The notes beneath the pieces are model-generated. The model was not told where the DNA came from and ran no database searches. It was given only the letters and a program-made list of their open reading frames with translations. A stretch of DNA of 64,000 nucleotides from Trogon surrucura (lineage: Eukaryota > Chordata > Aves > Trogoniformes > Trogonidae). Of the stretch, positions 11,880-21,134 are shown piece by piece. Position numbers and translations under genes: made by a program. The stretch covers positions 17,110,037 through 17,174,036 of the forward strand of contig CM036617.1 of the NCBI GenBank assembly GCA_020746105.1, given 5' to 3'. Each line of letters starts with the position of its first letter. Within the stretch, counting starts at the first letter, position 1.

Positions 11880-12720
11880 ACTATGACAGCCTGCCTACAC
11901 AGTTTAGCAGTCCCACCCAGACTGGCCAAACTTATTTGCGCCCCGTGTTCCTTCATGCTCCTTCAAGGGAAGATATGATGACTGAACCTCTTCTGAGACC
12001 ACATCTGCCATCAAAGAGCAGAAGAGGCTTGTTTGGTGTCATGCCAGGCAGAGCAAATGTTGCCTCAGCCCTTCTGAAAGAGGAAACCAATATTATTAGA
12101 GATTGCACATTGAGATAAGTGGTCAATAAAAAATTATTGAAAGATTGTTTTTACTAACTATCTACAACGTAAAATGCCTCATGTTAAATCATACATTAAA
12201 ATAAAGCTTCCACAGCGTTCCCATTTGTTATGGCAGATGGAAAAATGTTATTTCAACAAAGAGACTGTTACTGCAATGTGTATTTTTTCAGTGACACTTT
12301 GCTTGCAGGCTCACTTGATGAATGGAAGACATTTATTTACAGATCATGCATAACTACCCAACTATCTACATATCTAACTACCTTTAACATGTCAAAATAC
12401 ATTTGTATTTTTCATAGTTATTTTCACTGTAGTACAAGCAGAAGCTTCAATTAGCCTGATAAAAAACCTATAATAAACTCATAACCCCTCATTTTACTTA
12501 CAAATTCTAATTCTCCCAAACCCTCAGGAACGTCTTTCAAAGCCTAACACTGAGACTCAGTCCTGAGGGTAGTGTAGTGGTCTGGGGAAAAATCTCCTTC
12601 AGTCCAGGTGGAGAGAGATTTCTCTTGACCATTAAATAACCCAGAGGTAGTTCCCAGTCTCTTAAGCCATTTGTCCACTTTGACCAATAATATTTGGTGC
12701 TGTGGTAGTGCGAGAAAATA
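11880..12720. other. Non-coding DNA, nothing recognised
   Basis: No coding or repeat feature could be supported between the LTR and the next CR1 tail. Confidence 0.5.
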
Positions 12721-12721
12721 A

Positions 12722-12830
12722 ATAGAATCATAGGATCATTAAGGTTGGAAAAGACCTATAAGATCATGAAGTCCAATCATCAACCCAACACTACCATGAC
12801 CAGTACACTGTATCCTGAAGTATTGTGGCA
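12722..12830 (-). mobile_element. CR1 LINE 3'-end fragment, minus strand
   Basis: Reads on the plus strand as the reverse complement of a CR1 3' UTR: AGAATCATAGGATCATT, then GGTTGGAAAAGACC, then the CAACCCAACACTACCATGACC block, as in the copy at 54.7-56.1 kb. Only about 110 bp remains. The right edge is approximate because of divergence. Confidence 0.85.
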
Positions 12831-12834
12831 TTAG

Positions 12835-13460
12835 GAGCAAGGAAATATAGCATTTTCAATGCCTTCACCAATCACCCCTCATAGTTGCTATCCAAAGGGA
12901 GGTAGTCACTTAAATCGATGATCCTCATGTTGTTTAGGACCCCAAAGTTCATAAACAGCCACCCAAATTGAATCTGGGAAGCAAAAGGGACTTGGTCCAC
13001 CAAGCACACAGCACCAGTTTCCGCAGAAACAGTGAGGAACACCACAGAATTGCTGTGTCACTTCCACGTTGCCAGGGCACACTTCTGAGAAGCTTTGAGG
13101 GTCAATGTAAATTAAAATTACCATACTCTCTTAATGCAGATTAATAGATTCTTACCTTGACCCGGTAATTGGTGCATTGCATTTAGGGGGGAAAAAAAAA
13201 GTTCATGGCAGGAAACAGGAAAATGTTCTCCTAATCAATTATGCTGTGTGTTCATCAAAAACACCAAGGGACTCAGCTGTATCTTTGGGGAGGGAATTCA
13301 AGTACCAAATTTTAGGTGACATTTTAAAATGACAGGTACAACAAATCCTGTACTCTCTTATTTACATAAATAATTGTTTTTTAATTAATAACTTGCTTGC
13401 ATACAATCATATGCATGCAGCTAATATTTTTAAACTGTTGGAAAACAGGCAGCAGCACTG
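12835..13460. other. AT-rich non-coding DNA, nothing recognised
   Basis: No gene or known repeat seen. Confidence 0.45.
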
Positions 13461-13464
13461 CTCC

Positions 13465-13570
13465 TGGCTGAAAGATTTGAGCTATTTCTGTCTGAGGGCT
13501 GAGTTATCACAGGTATCAGTATGAACAGTGGTGAACCTGTGATCAGTGTAGCCCCTTCCATCTCCCTTTT
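13465..13570. repeat. Unidentified direct repeat, copy 1
   Basis: About 100 bp that recurs in the same orientation at about 14010-14110. Shared blocks include TCTGTCTGAGG, then GAGTTATCACAGGTATCAG, then a variant of ATGAACAGTGGTGAA, then CTTCCATC. The repeat is diverged and I do not recognise the family. It could be two ends of an old element or an old local duplication. Confidence 0.6.
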
Positions 13571-14009
13571 TTGGATCTCTCTTGTCTGGAAGGGGACATG
13601 AAAGGAAAACTGATGAGGCAAGGCAGCTTCTAGCTGTGCAGAGAGGGTGGCACAGGGCAGCTGCGAAGTGAGATCAAGTAAGGCTGCATGTCTGTGAAAC
13701 AGCCTTGATTTACATTCAAAGGCAGCACATCTGTCCACAAGCATACAGCTACTGTGTCCACCCTCGTCAGCTGTTGTGGCAGGTGACATGGGTCACTTGA
13801 GCTGATGACTTCGTTTTTATGAAATTCAGATCATGACTCCCTCTTCCTCTTGGCCAACCTAAAGGTGGATTTAACTCGAGGTGGATGTCCTTTTGAAACT
13901 TTAATGTTGTCTTCCCTCTTGTTTTTTGAGTAGAAGTTCTTTCTAAACTATCTCTTAAAAAAACAAGGCAACACATACAGGAAAATAAAAAAGAGAAAAT
14001 CACTGATGA

Positions 14010-14110
14010 GTGATTTGAGCTCTTTCTGTCTGAGGTCTGAGTTATCACAGGTATCAGCATGAACTGTGGTGAAACTGTGGACAACGTAACCGCTTCCATC
14101 CCTCTTTAGA
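14010..14110. repeat. Unidentified direct repeat, copy 2
   Basis: Second copy of the repeat at 13465-13570, about 545 bp downstream in the same orientation, sharing GAGTTATCACAGGTATCAG and flanking blocks. Confidence 0.6.
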
Positions 14111-14411
14111 GGGATCAAATATGTACACCCACAGCATCTCCTTAGCATTGTGGGAGTGTTCTCTGATGTCTGGGTTTCCATGTTTTTTTGCTGTTTCACT
14201 CACACTTCTGAAGCAGCAAAGTTTCTTCTTCTCCGCGAAGAGATAGATTGTAACTTAATTCCCAAAAGGAGATTCTAGCAATATAATTTGTCTTCCTTAG
14301 ATTTCTACCTTCCTTCTTCACACCAAGGATTTCTTCTTGTCCAAGTTTCAAGACTGTTCTCATTTACCTTATCCCTTAAATCAAGTCACAGCTAAGTTAT
14401 ACACAAGCTCT

Positions 14412-14643
14412 CATAAGAGGTTCGGCTTAAACTCGAGAAGAAACTTCTTCTCAGTGAGGGTGACGGAACACTGGCACAGGCTGCCCAGGGAGGTTGTGGA
14501 GTCTCCTTCTCTGGAGACATTCAAGACCTGCCTGGACACGTTCCTGTGTAGCATAATCTAGGCGTTCCTGCTCTGGCAGGGGGATTGGACTTGATGATCT
14601 TTCGAGGTCCCTTTCAATCCCTGACATTCTGTGATTCTGTGAT
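14412..14643 (+). mobile_element. CR1 LINE 3' end, young subfamily
   Basis: Contains the ORF2 end (block [19 protein letters not shown], ending at a TAG near 14560), the 3' UTR GGCAGGGGGATTGGACTTGA and an ATTCTGTG tail. It shares CTTAAACTCGAGAAGAAACT with the copies at 25.4 kb and 38.9 kb, which marks the same subfamily. Confidence 0.92.
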
Positions 14644-14649
14644 ACCTCT

Positions 14650-15800
14650 GCTCCTCCTAACATGCATCATTCTCTGTTCTTTGCAACCTTGATTCAGGTT
14701 CTGGATTGAAGTTCTAAGAGGCTGCTAGAAACAGTTATTCATTTGCCGACAGATAGCTTCAATTTTGGTGGGTTTTTTTTTTTTTTTTCAGTAAAATGCA
14801 TTAAGCAGCAGCCTTGCTTCCAGAAGAGATAGGGCCGAATGTGTGAGTTGTATTAGCCTGTCCCCTTCCCCAAATTTTACATAAAAAAGAATCTTTGTCC
14901 GTAAACAATTCTAAGCACAATACTGTAAAATGCAAACACACGGCTACCTACTAGAAAAATATTTTAAATGAAATCTTAATTGTAATCAGGTTAAAACCAG
15001 GTATGGCAACAGGAGAGGCTTTTCGTGGTACTGGCAAGAACTTCTATAAACTATCTGGGTAATAGAGTAGTTGTATGTTAAATGAGTTTGATTGTGCATC
15101 TTAGACCTTGTTGCTTCCTGGGAAAATAAATTAATCTTTACACTGTTGGACTGAAAATTCCATTCCCTCTTGTGCTCAGTTCTTATTTTGCAGAAATTTT
15201 TACATTTTTGATTTGAACTCAATATAGCTAACATCCAGCAAAGACCCCACCTCTACAAAAAATCGGAATCTACATGCTTGCAATTTTGCTTCAAAGGCTA
15301 TCTCAGCACAGATTTTTATAACTGCTTAGATGTCAATTGGGGTGGGAGTTACAATGGACAATCACTGAGCACACTGCCTCTTCAGCTTGTATGGTTGCCT
15401 TTGAATGTTAAAAAATATTCCCATGTAACTAAACTGACATCCGTCAAATTTCTCTATAAGGAAAGGGTAGGGTCTCTTGTCAAGTGGCTGGTGCTCTGGC
15501 TGGTTGATGGGCCCCAGCTGATGTGGGACTTGGTTGGGGCAGAGGGACCTCAGGGAGCGCAGCCAAGGCAAGTGCCAGGCTTTGAGTGCCCAGTGAGGAG
15601 CTGAGGCCCTGCGGGAGGTGAGGCCGTGCCCAGGGCTGGCAGGAGAGTAGTAGTGCCTGTGGGAAAGGACCCAGAGACCCAGATGAGCAGGGCTGGGCAG
15701 GGTGCCTGGGCAGCAAGCGCAGTCTCACAGCCTGGGCCCCGCTAGCACAAGCGTATTAGTGGCCACCACTGCAAAGGGCTTCCCAGGGGAGGCTGGGCTG
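14650..15800. other. Non-coding DNA, GC rising to the right
   Basis: 14650-15450 is AT-rich with an 18-20 base T run near 14770. From about 15480 GC rises sharply and continues into the mosaic. No gene, repeat or splice pattern could be supported in 15480-15800. Confidence 0.4.
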
Positions 15801-15807
15801 GGACTCC

Positions 15808-16061
15808 GGGTGCCCAGCACACTTACCTTAGAACTAACCCAACCTACCTTCATGAATATGTATGCGTTTGTGTAGTAGATATCTGTCTGCTTGACCAAAC
15901 AGTGTGCAAGCTTGAGAAGAAATCCCCTTGCAACTGGCGCCGAATAAGCATACCTGCTTTATCACTCCCTGTGAGTTGTAGAGTTAGTTTCTGCGTGTCA
16001 GAGCTAATAAAGGTTGACTGTTGTCTCCCAGTGGTTGTCTGTGCCTGGTCGTGTGAGCCTT
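15808..16061 (+). mobile_element. ERVK-like LTR fragment (R-U5 side), plus orientation
   Basis: About 250 bp that matches, in inverted orientation, the 3' half of the LTR at 17518-18034. Shared landmarks are CATGAATATGTATGC, GATATCTGTCTGCTTGACC, the GGCGCCGAATAAGCATACCT block and GTTGACTGTTGTCTCCCAG. The poly-A hexamer is decayed here to AATAAG (15943-15948). The 5' part of the LTR (U3) is missing. At its right edge it runs directly into antisense CR1 coding sequence. The ERVK assignment is by resemblance to avian LTRs and is tentative. Confidence 0.75.
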
Positions 16062-17000
16062 CCCACCATGTCTCTGTAATTGTGATGCAATCATCGCTCT
16101 GCGACGGCACCCGGGTTTCTGATTCATCTTGCTTATTCCACATGCTTCTTGCATTGGTATACAGACATTTCAGAGACTTAGTTGATGAGCATCTGTTACT
16201 GTTGTCCTTTGGTTTCTTTGCCCATTGAGGTTTGGTTTCTTTGCCCATTGAGTGCAATGGCACCCACATTACCACATTGGACCCCACTCCCTGCAAAATT
16301 TACTTTAAAGCCCTCGTAACTAAGTCGGCCAACCTAGCCTCACAGATTCTCTTGCCTTTTTGAGACAAGTGTATTCCATCCAACCCTAGCAGGCTGTACT
16401 TGTCATAGAATGTCTCGTTTTCACAGAATATCCCATTGTCATAGAAGCCAAAACCTTAACGATGACACCAGTTATGGAACCAGAAATTAATATTTATTAT
16501 TCTTCTATATGTCATTGCCCCCTTTCCTGTAACTGGCAAGATAGAAGAAAAGATAACTTGTGACCCAATGATTTTGACTTTTCCCACAGAGCTCTATAGT
16601 CAGGTTCCTGCTCTAGATGTCATTCATACCCACACAGAACAGTAACAGTCAATGGTGTTCACAAGTGGTTGTACCCTATTAGTAACATCACGGATTTTTC
16701 ACCTGCAAGGCAGCAAACTTCATGCAACTCTTTATCAGGCTGACAAATGGGTGTTAGAGTGCCCATTACCTGAATCTCCCAATACGAGCAGGCAATGCCT
16801 TTTTTTTCTGATAACTATTGTGTTTTTCTGGTGGGGTTTCACTATGATGCACATGTTCTTGAGTGTCGAGAGATCTTAAAGCATCCTGTCTGCTGTTTGT
16901 ACTGATGTTAGAGGACATGGGATGATGTTTGGGCTTGCTTTTATGGGTAACCAGTGTCCAACGCTCATTGTCAGTGGTGACCAATAAAGTAATATGATTT
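16062..17000 (-). mobile_element. Old CR1 5' part (ORF1 end plus ORF2 start), minus strand
   Basis: On the minus strand, reading from about 17000 leftwards, there is a degenerate CR1 ORF1. Its esterase Ser block GDS lies at 16779-16771, its C-terminal DGIHLSQKGKRI block near 16384-16350, and its stop TAA at 16302-16300. The start of ORF2 follows, with the endonuclease N-terminal block LYTNARSM and then ITETWW with the catalytic Glu. The element is cut there by an LTR. A short tandem duplication (TTTGGTTTCTTTGCCCATTG) lies at about 16208-16250. It is much more decayed than the copy at 21.8 kb. Confidence 0.8.
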
Positions 17001-17011
17001 TGCGACCGTGG

Positions 17012-17210
17012 ATACCTCTCATGGGATATGGTTTGTCACAAACTTTCTCCAAAAGCTTGCACCAGCGTGGGCTTCCCACGGGGTCACAGCCTCTGTCAGG
17101 CTCCAACCGACTCTGGTATGGGCTCCTCCACAGGCCTCAGGTGGACACCTACACCCTCATCATATCCAGGAGCAGCCGGGGCACAGCCTGACTAACCATG
17201 GTCTTCAAAA
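17012..17210 (-). mobile_element. Fragment of the family 1 ERV LTR
   Basis: Matches the middle of the solo LTR at 2921-4107 and its copy at 20.1-21.1 kb: GGGCTTCCCACGGGG, then CACAGCC, then TCTGGTATGGGCTCCTC, then GGTGGACACCTACACC. Both LTR ends are missing. Edges are approximate. Confidence 0.65.
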
Positions 17211-17437
17211 AGTTTCTAACTGTCGTCCTCCGTCCGTGGTGAGACGCACGATAAGCAGGGGATGCAGGGGTAGAACAGAGGCCTGAGCAGTGTCCTGAAG
17301 GTGGAACGCCGTTTCCGTCGTAGAGCCGGGGCGGGCGGGAGGGCGGCGATGATTGAGGTGGAAGAAGAGCTGTCGGGGAGGGGTTGAGCCAGGCCAGGGC
17401 AAGCTGCATCCTGACTCCACCACCTTCCCCTGCTCTC
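17209..17437 (-). pseudogene. Partial copy of the last exon of the 18.3-19.5 kb gene
   Basis: On the minus strand this repeats the 3' end of the gene at 18297-19506. The C-terminal frame is kept: RRKRRSTFRTLLRPLF, then the Cys pattern PCIPCLSC, then TEDDS and TAG at 17218-17216. The gene itself reads RRKRRSTFRRLLRPLF and ends TEDDD. The copy starts just after the GEQ-equivalent position and has no upstream exons here. It is squeezed between an LTR fragment and a CR1 fragment, so it is most likely a duplicated and broken gene end. Confidence 0.7.
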
Positions 17438-17439
17438 CA

Positions 17440-17517
17440 GAAGGGAACAGGGGACTTGGTCACACAGGATATGGAGAAGGCTGAGGTACTCAATGACTTT
17501 TTTGACTTGGTCTTCAA
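17440..17517 (+). mobile_element. CR1 ORF2 fragment (linker), plus strand
   Basis: The plus-strand frame reads VTQDMEKAEVLNDFFDLVF, the CR1 ORF2 linker block seen as [18 protein letters not shown] in the copy at 21.8 kb. It is cut off on the right by the LTR at 17518. It does not belong to the same orientation as the CR1 at 16062-17000. Confidence 0.75.
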
Positions 17518-18034
17518 TGGTAAGGGCTCACACGACCAGGCACAGACAAGCACTGGGAGACAACAGTCAACCTTCATTAGGTCTGACACGCGGAAATTAA
17601 CTCTACGACTCACAAGAAGTGATAAAACAGGTATGTTTATTTGGCGCCAGGTGCAAGGGGATTCCTTCTCAAGCTTGCACACCGTTTGGTCAAGCAGACA
17701 GATATCTACTACACAAAAGCATACATATTCATGAGGGTAGGCTGGGTTATTTCTAAGATGAGTGTGCTGGGCCACCTCCTCTTGCCACATGCGCAGTGCC
17801 GTCTGGTGGCCGTGGGCCGGGGTCTTGTGGAGGAAGGTCCGTAGTCCTCCTCCTCATAACCGTGTTCTTTGGTGAACTATAACCTGTATTCCTCGCTGAC
17901 AAGCAAGGTCTGAAGTCTTGAGGCACCCTGTGCCTGTTTATCTCATGGTAGCCTTGCATTCCGTTCTCGGAGATAAGGCCCACTCAAAGCTTTACCATGT
18001 GCGTACGGACCCATCTCCCAACGCAACTGTTACA
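17518..18034 (-). mobile_element. ERVK-like solo LTR, minus orientation
   Basis: On the minus strand a 517-bp element runs from TGTAACAGTTGCG to GAGCCCTTACCA. AATAAA lies at 17641-17636, followed by the GTTGACTGTTGTCTCCCAG block near its 3' end. Its 3' half is repeated inverted at 15808-16061. No viral genes adjoin it. Flanking 6-mers (CTTCAA on the left, CAGTTC on the right) do not match, so the insertion was rearranged or the ends are slightly off. It lies directly downstream of the gene at 18297-19506, in the same orientation. Confidence 0.75.
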
Positions 18035-18039
18035 CAGTT

Positions 18040-18290
18040 CATTGCTGCTGTTTGTTAGAAGGCTTTTAGCCAGCCAATTTCCATCAGGCCCTTACAGACA
18101 ATACATTTCCCATTATTGTGTCTGTATGAGCGTTAGCGACTCCTATTTTCTAAGTTCTCTTGCGACAGAAGGTTAGTATCTTTCTAAAGTATTTGCTGCA
18201 CTGGCCATGTCTGACTAAAAGCTTTTCCTTCTCTGTATCAGCCCGGGGCCAGGCGCCATGTCAGGGGAAGCACCGGATGCTGGCAGCAGA
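18040..18290. other. Spacer between gene 3' end and LTR
   Basis: No canonical AATAAA or ATTAAA is present on the minus strand between the gene's stop codon and the LTR. No repeat recognised. Confidence 0.5.
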
Positions 18291-18296
18291 GCGCTG

Positions 18297-19506
18297 CTAA
18301 TCGTCGTCCTCCGTGCATGGCGAGGCGCAGGAGAAGCAGGGGGTGCAGGGGCAGAACAGAGGCCTGAGCAGCCTCCTGAAGGTGGAACGCCGTTTCCGTC
18401 GTCGATCCGGGGCGATGAGTGAGGAAGAGGAAGAGATGCAAGGGACGGGCTGGCCAGGCCAGGGCCAGGGGTAGCCTGGCCCCACCATCTTCCCCTGCTC
18501 CAAGGCCTGCTCTCCGGGTCTGTTGACCCAGATGTTCTCGATGGTGAGATCTCCTCCTTGGCATAGCTCTTCCTTGCTGTCCTCCTTGCACTCGTTCGCC
18601 TGCGCCTCCTTGACCGAGGCCCCGGGCTTGTTCTCCGGTGCTTCCAGGCCTGCTCCCTCTGCCTTCCCCGTGCACTGCTTGTGAGGGGCAGGGGCTTCCA
18701 GGCCCTCCGGCATGTGCTGCTCGCTCCCGGCGTCCCTCCGAGGCTCCACGCGTGTCAACTCTGGCTGCGACAGCCTGAAAAGTAGCAGCATCTTGGGGAA
18801 AGGAGAGAGGGGGGTTTGTAAAGGTGCCCAGGCAGCTCCCACCAGCAAAGGCCAGCCAGGGAGCTGCCAGCAGCGTCTGCTGGGACAGGGACGCGAGAGA
18901 TGATGGGGCTGCAGCTCTCCCATCCCGTCCCATCGTGTCCTGTCGCATCGCATCCTGTGTACTCACCTTCCGGGGTCTGAAAGGCAGTGGTTCAGACACC
19001 ATGCGGGACACGCCACGCTGTTTGTCCTGGCCACGGGGACGTGCCCGCCTGCGCGCCGGGCTGCGCGTCTGCAAGAGAAGGCAAGGAGAGAGGTTGCGTG
19101 ACTGTGGCCCTCACCCCCGGCATCGCATCGCGGCGGCTGGAAGAGCTCCTGTGGCCGGGCTCTCCTGCCAGCCCCAGGGCAGTACCTAGTCCTGCTGGCG
19201 GCTGCTGCCCTGCTCCCGGAGCCGGATGGGGAGAGGGTAGGTCCCCTCAGCTGACAGTGACCCCTGGGAGCAGCCCCCGCACCCTCGGGCCATGCCACCG
19301 TGCTCTGGCTGGTTGTCCCAGAGGCAGCAGCCAAGACCCGCCTCGAATTGCTCATTCCCTCCCCAGCGGTCAAGCTCCTCATCTTTTTGACAAAAGTACT
19401 AGACCGGCCACCCCGCCCCAGGTCCCCCTGGCCTGCAGAGATCACCTACCCAGAGCCGTGGGGCCCACGCAATGGCGCAGATCAGGCCGAGCAGCAGCAC
19501 CAGCAT
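18297..19506 (-). CDS. Unrecognised compact four-exon gene (possible secreted or membrane protein)
   Basis: I do not recognise the family. Exon 1 (19506-19450) gives a hydrophobic start, MLVLLLGLICAIAWAPRLW, like a signal peptide or anchor; its start-codon context is weak. Exon 2 (19263-19186) encodes 25 residues and then TAG as its final codon. Exon 3 (19068-18967) is 34 residues rich in Arg, including ARRRARPRG. Exon 4 (18791-18297) gives 164 residues with an acidic, Glu-rich middle, a Ser run, a basic RRRKRR patch, a Cys cluster CPCTPCFSC and an acidic TEDDD end. Introns are 186, 117 and 175 nt with GT-AG ends. The last donor (AAG|GTGAGT) and the last two acceptors are strong; the first acceptor is weak. 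All junctions are phase 0. Without exon 2 the frame is open for 217 codons; with it the protein stops after 44 residues. The exon structure is my inference; the splice signals and frame agreement are visible. Confidence 0.55.
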
Positions 19507-19727
19507 TGGGGCAGGTGAGCAGCTCCGTCAAGTCTGAGACTGCGGACTGCTCGGTGGCACCGGCTGCGCTGCGTCCTCGGCGCTCTGAGTTCTCAGCACA
19601 GACCCGCACTGGGGATCCCCAGCAAGGTCCTGAGTTCCCAGGCACGGAACTCCAGCAGCGCTGGGCTGGCAGAGCCTGAGGCCGCAGTCTGACCACACAA
19701 CACCAGACTGCGGTGCCCAGCGCACAC

Positions 19728-19804
19728 TGCCTGCTCCCGTGGGTGCGCGTCCCGCTTTTACAGCCTGCAGATGGGCGTGGCCCCCATTGTGACATCACGT
19801 GACC
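19728..19804 (-). promoter_or_regulatory. Promoter-like block upstream of the four-exon gene
   Basis: Read on the minus strand it contains, in order, an E-box CACGTG (19801-19796) overlapping a CRE-like TGATGTCA (one base from TGACGTCA; 19797-19790), then a CACCC/GC-type CCACGCCC, then a TATA-like TGTAAAAG (19762-19755). Transcription would start near 19728, about 220 bases before the exon 1 ATG. CRE plus a weak TATA is common in germ-cell promoters, but use in testis is only a guess. Confidence 0.45.
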
Positions 19805-19833
19805 TAAAGAGTGGCTGTTAAGTAGTCCCCGTT

Positions 19834-20090
19834 GACCGGACAAGGGCAATGGGCACAAGCTGGAACACTGGAAATTCTGTCTATATACGGGGAAGCACTT
19901 CCTTACAATGAGGATAACAAGGCGCTGGAACAGGCTTCAAAGGGAGGTTATGGACTGTCTTTCTCTGGAGACATTCAAGCCTGTCTGTATGCAATTCTGT
20001 TTAATGTGCTCTAGGCAATCCTGCTTTAAAGGGGAGGGGGTTGGTCTAGATGATTTCCAGAGGTCTCTTCCAAATCTGATGTTTCTGTGA
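19834..20090 (+). mobile_element. Older CR1 LINE 3' end
   Basis: Diverged CR1 ORF2 end (GACCGGACAAGGGCAATGGG, then the RRWNRLQREVMDCLSLETFK block) and 3' UTR (GGTTGGTCTAGATGATTTCC). The octamer tail is reduced to one TTCTGTGA. It ends where the family 1 LTR copy begins. Confidence 0.85.
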
Positions 20091-21128
20091 TGGGCATCTG
20101 GCTCTCTGGGCATCACAAGTGCTCTGTCCCTCCCCCTTCTTAGATGGACTGAAGAGAGTAAATATTGCAAAAGTCTCATGTGTTGGCATAAGGACAGGAA
20201 GATCACTTTATTACTAAGTAAATCAGAGAAGGACAATGAGTAATAAAACAAGATCCTGAAAAGACCCTTCTTTTCCCAACCCTCCCTTCTCCCTGGGCTT
20301 AATTTTGCTTCCAATTTCTCCACGTCTTCCCCTGAAGCAGTGCAGGATGGAGAATGGGGGTTGCAATCAGTTCATTAGATGTCTCTACCTCTCCTTCTTC
20401 GCCAGGGATAGGACCTGTCTATATTCCCCTGCTCCAGCGCAGGGTCCCTCTCATGGAGACTGTGCTTCACGAGCTATCCCAATGCAAGTCCCTTCCACAA
20501 GAGACAATTCTTCATGAACTTCCCTAACTCAACCCATGGCTCCTTCCCATGGGGTGAAGTCCCTCAGGAAGAGACTTCTCCAGCATGAGTCCCCCGTGAG
20601 GTAACAGTTCCTGCTAGCAAACCTGTTCCGACGTGGGCTCCTCTCTCCATTGGGCCACAGATCCTCTCAGGAGCCTGCTCAAACATAGGCTTCCCATAGG
20701 GGTCACAACCTTCAGGAATCCACTTGCTCTGGTGTGGGGCTGCAAATGGACACTCCTGTCACCCCCATGGACTGCATGCAGACAGCCTGCCTTACCATGA
20801 TTTCACTGAGACTCAGGGGAATATCTGCTTTGACATCAGGAGCACATCCTGCCCGGATTTTTCACTGACCTTAGTGTCTTCACATATTGTTGCTTCTCTC
20901 TCTCTCTGAAAGAGTAGTAGTTTTTTTTCCCTTACTTCTTAAATGTGTTATCCCACAGGTGTTATGATGATCGTTGCTGGGCTCAGCCTTGGCCAGCAGC
21001 AGGTCTGTCTTTAAAGCCAGCTGGCATTGGCTCTACCAAACACAGGGGAATCTTTCAGCATCTTACAAGAAGCCACTCCTATGGCCCCTCTTGCTACTAA
21101 AACCTGGCCAAATGAAGTGAATACAGCA
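20091..21128 (-). mobile_element. Diverged copy of the family 1 ERV LTR
   Basis: About 1 kb that aligns along its length with the solo LTR at 2921-4107. Shared landmarks: AAGGACAGG.AGATCACT, AATGGGGGTT, the CTTCCCATAGGGGTCACA variant, CTTGGCCAGCAG, and AAGCCAGCTGGCATTGGCTC. It has the same orientation as that copy and a TATA-like ACATTTAAGAAG on the minus strand near 20945. Ends are decayed and no target duplication could be resolved. It seems to sit right at the tail of the CR1 to its left. Confidence 0.8.
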
Positions 21129-21134
21129 CCAGGT

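Noticed and set aside
18238-19074. 278-codon minus-strand frame overlapping the unknown gene
   Set aside because: It reads through the visible GTGAGT donor and intron 3 and switches frame relative to exon 4. The preserved frame in the duplicate at 17209-17437 supports the spliced model instead.
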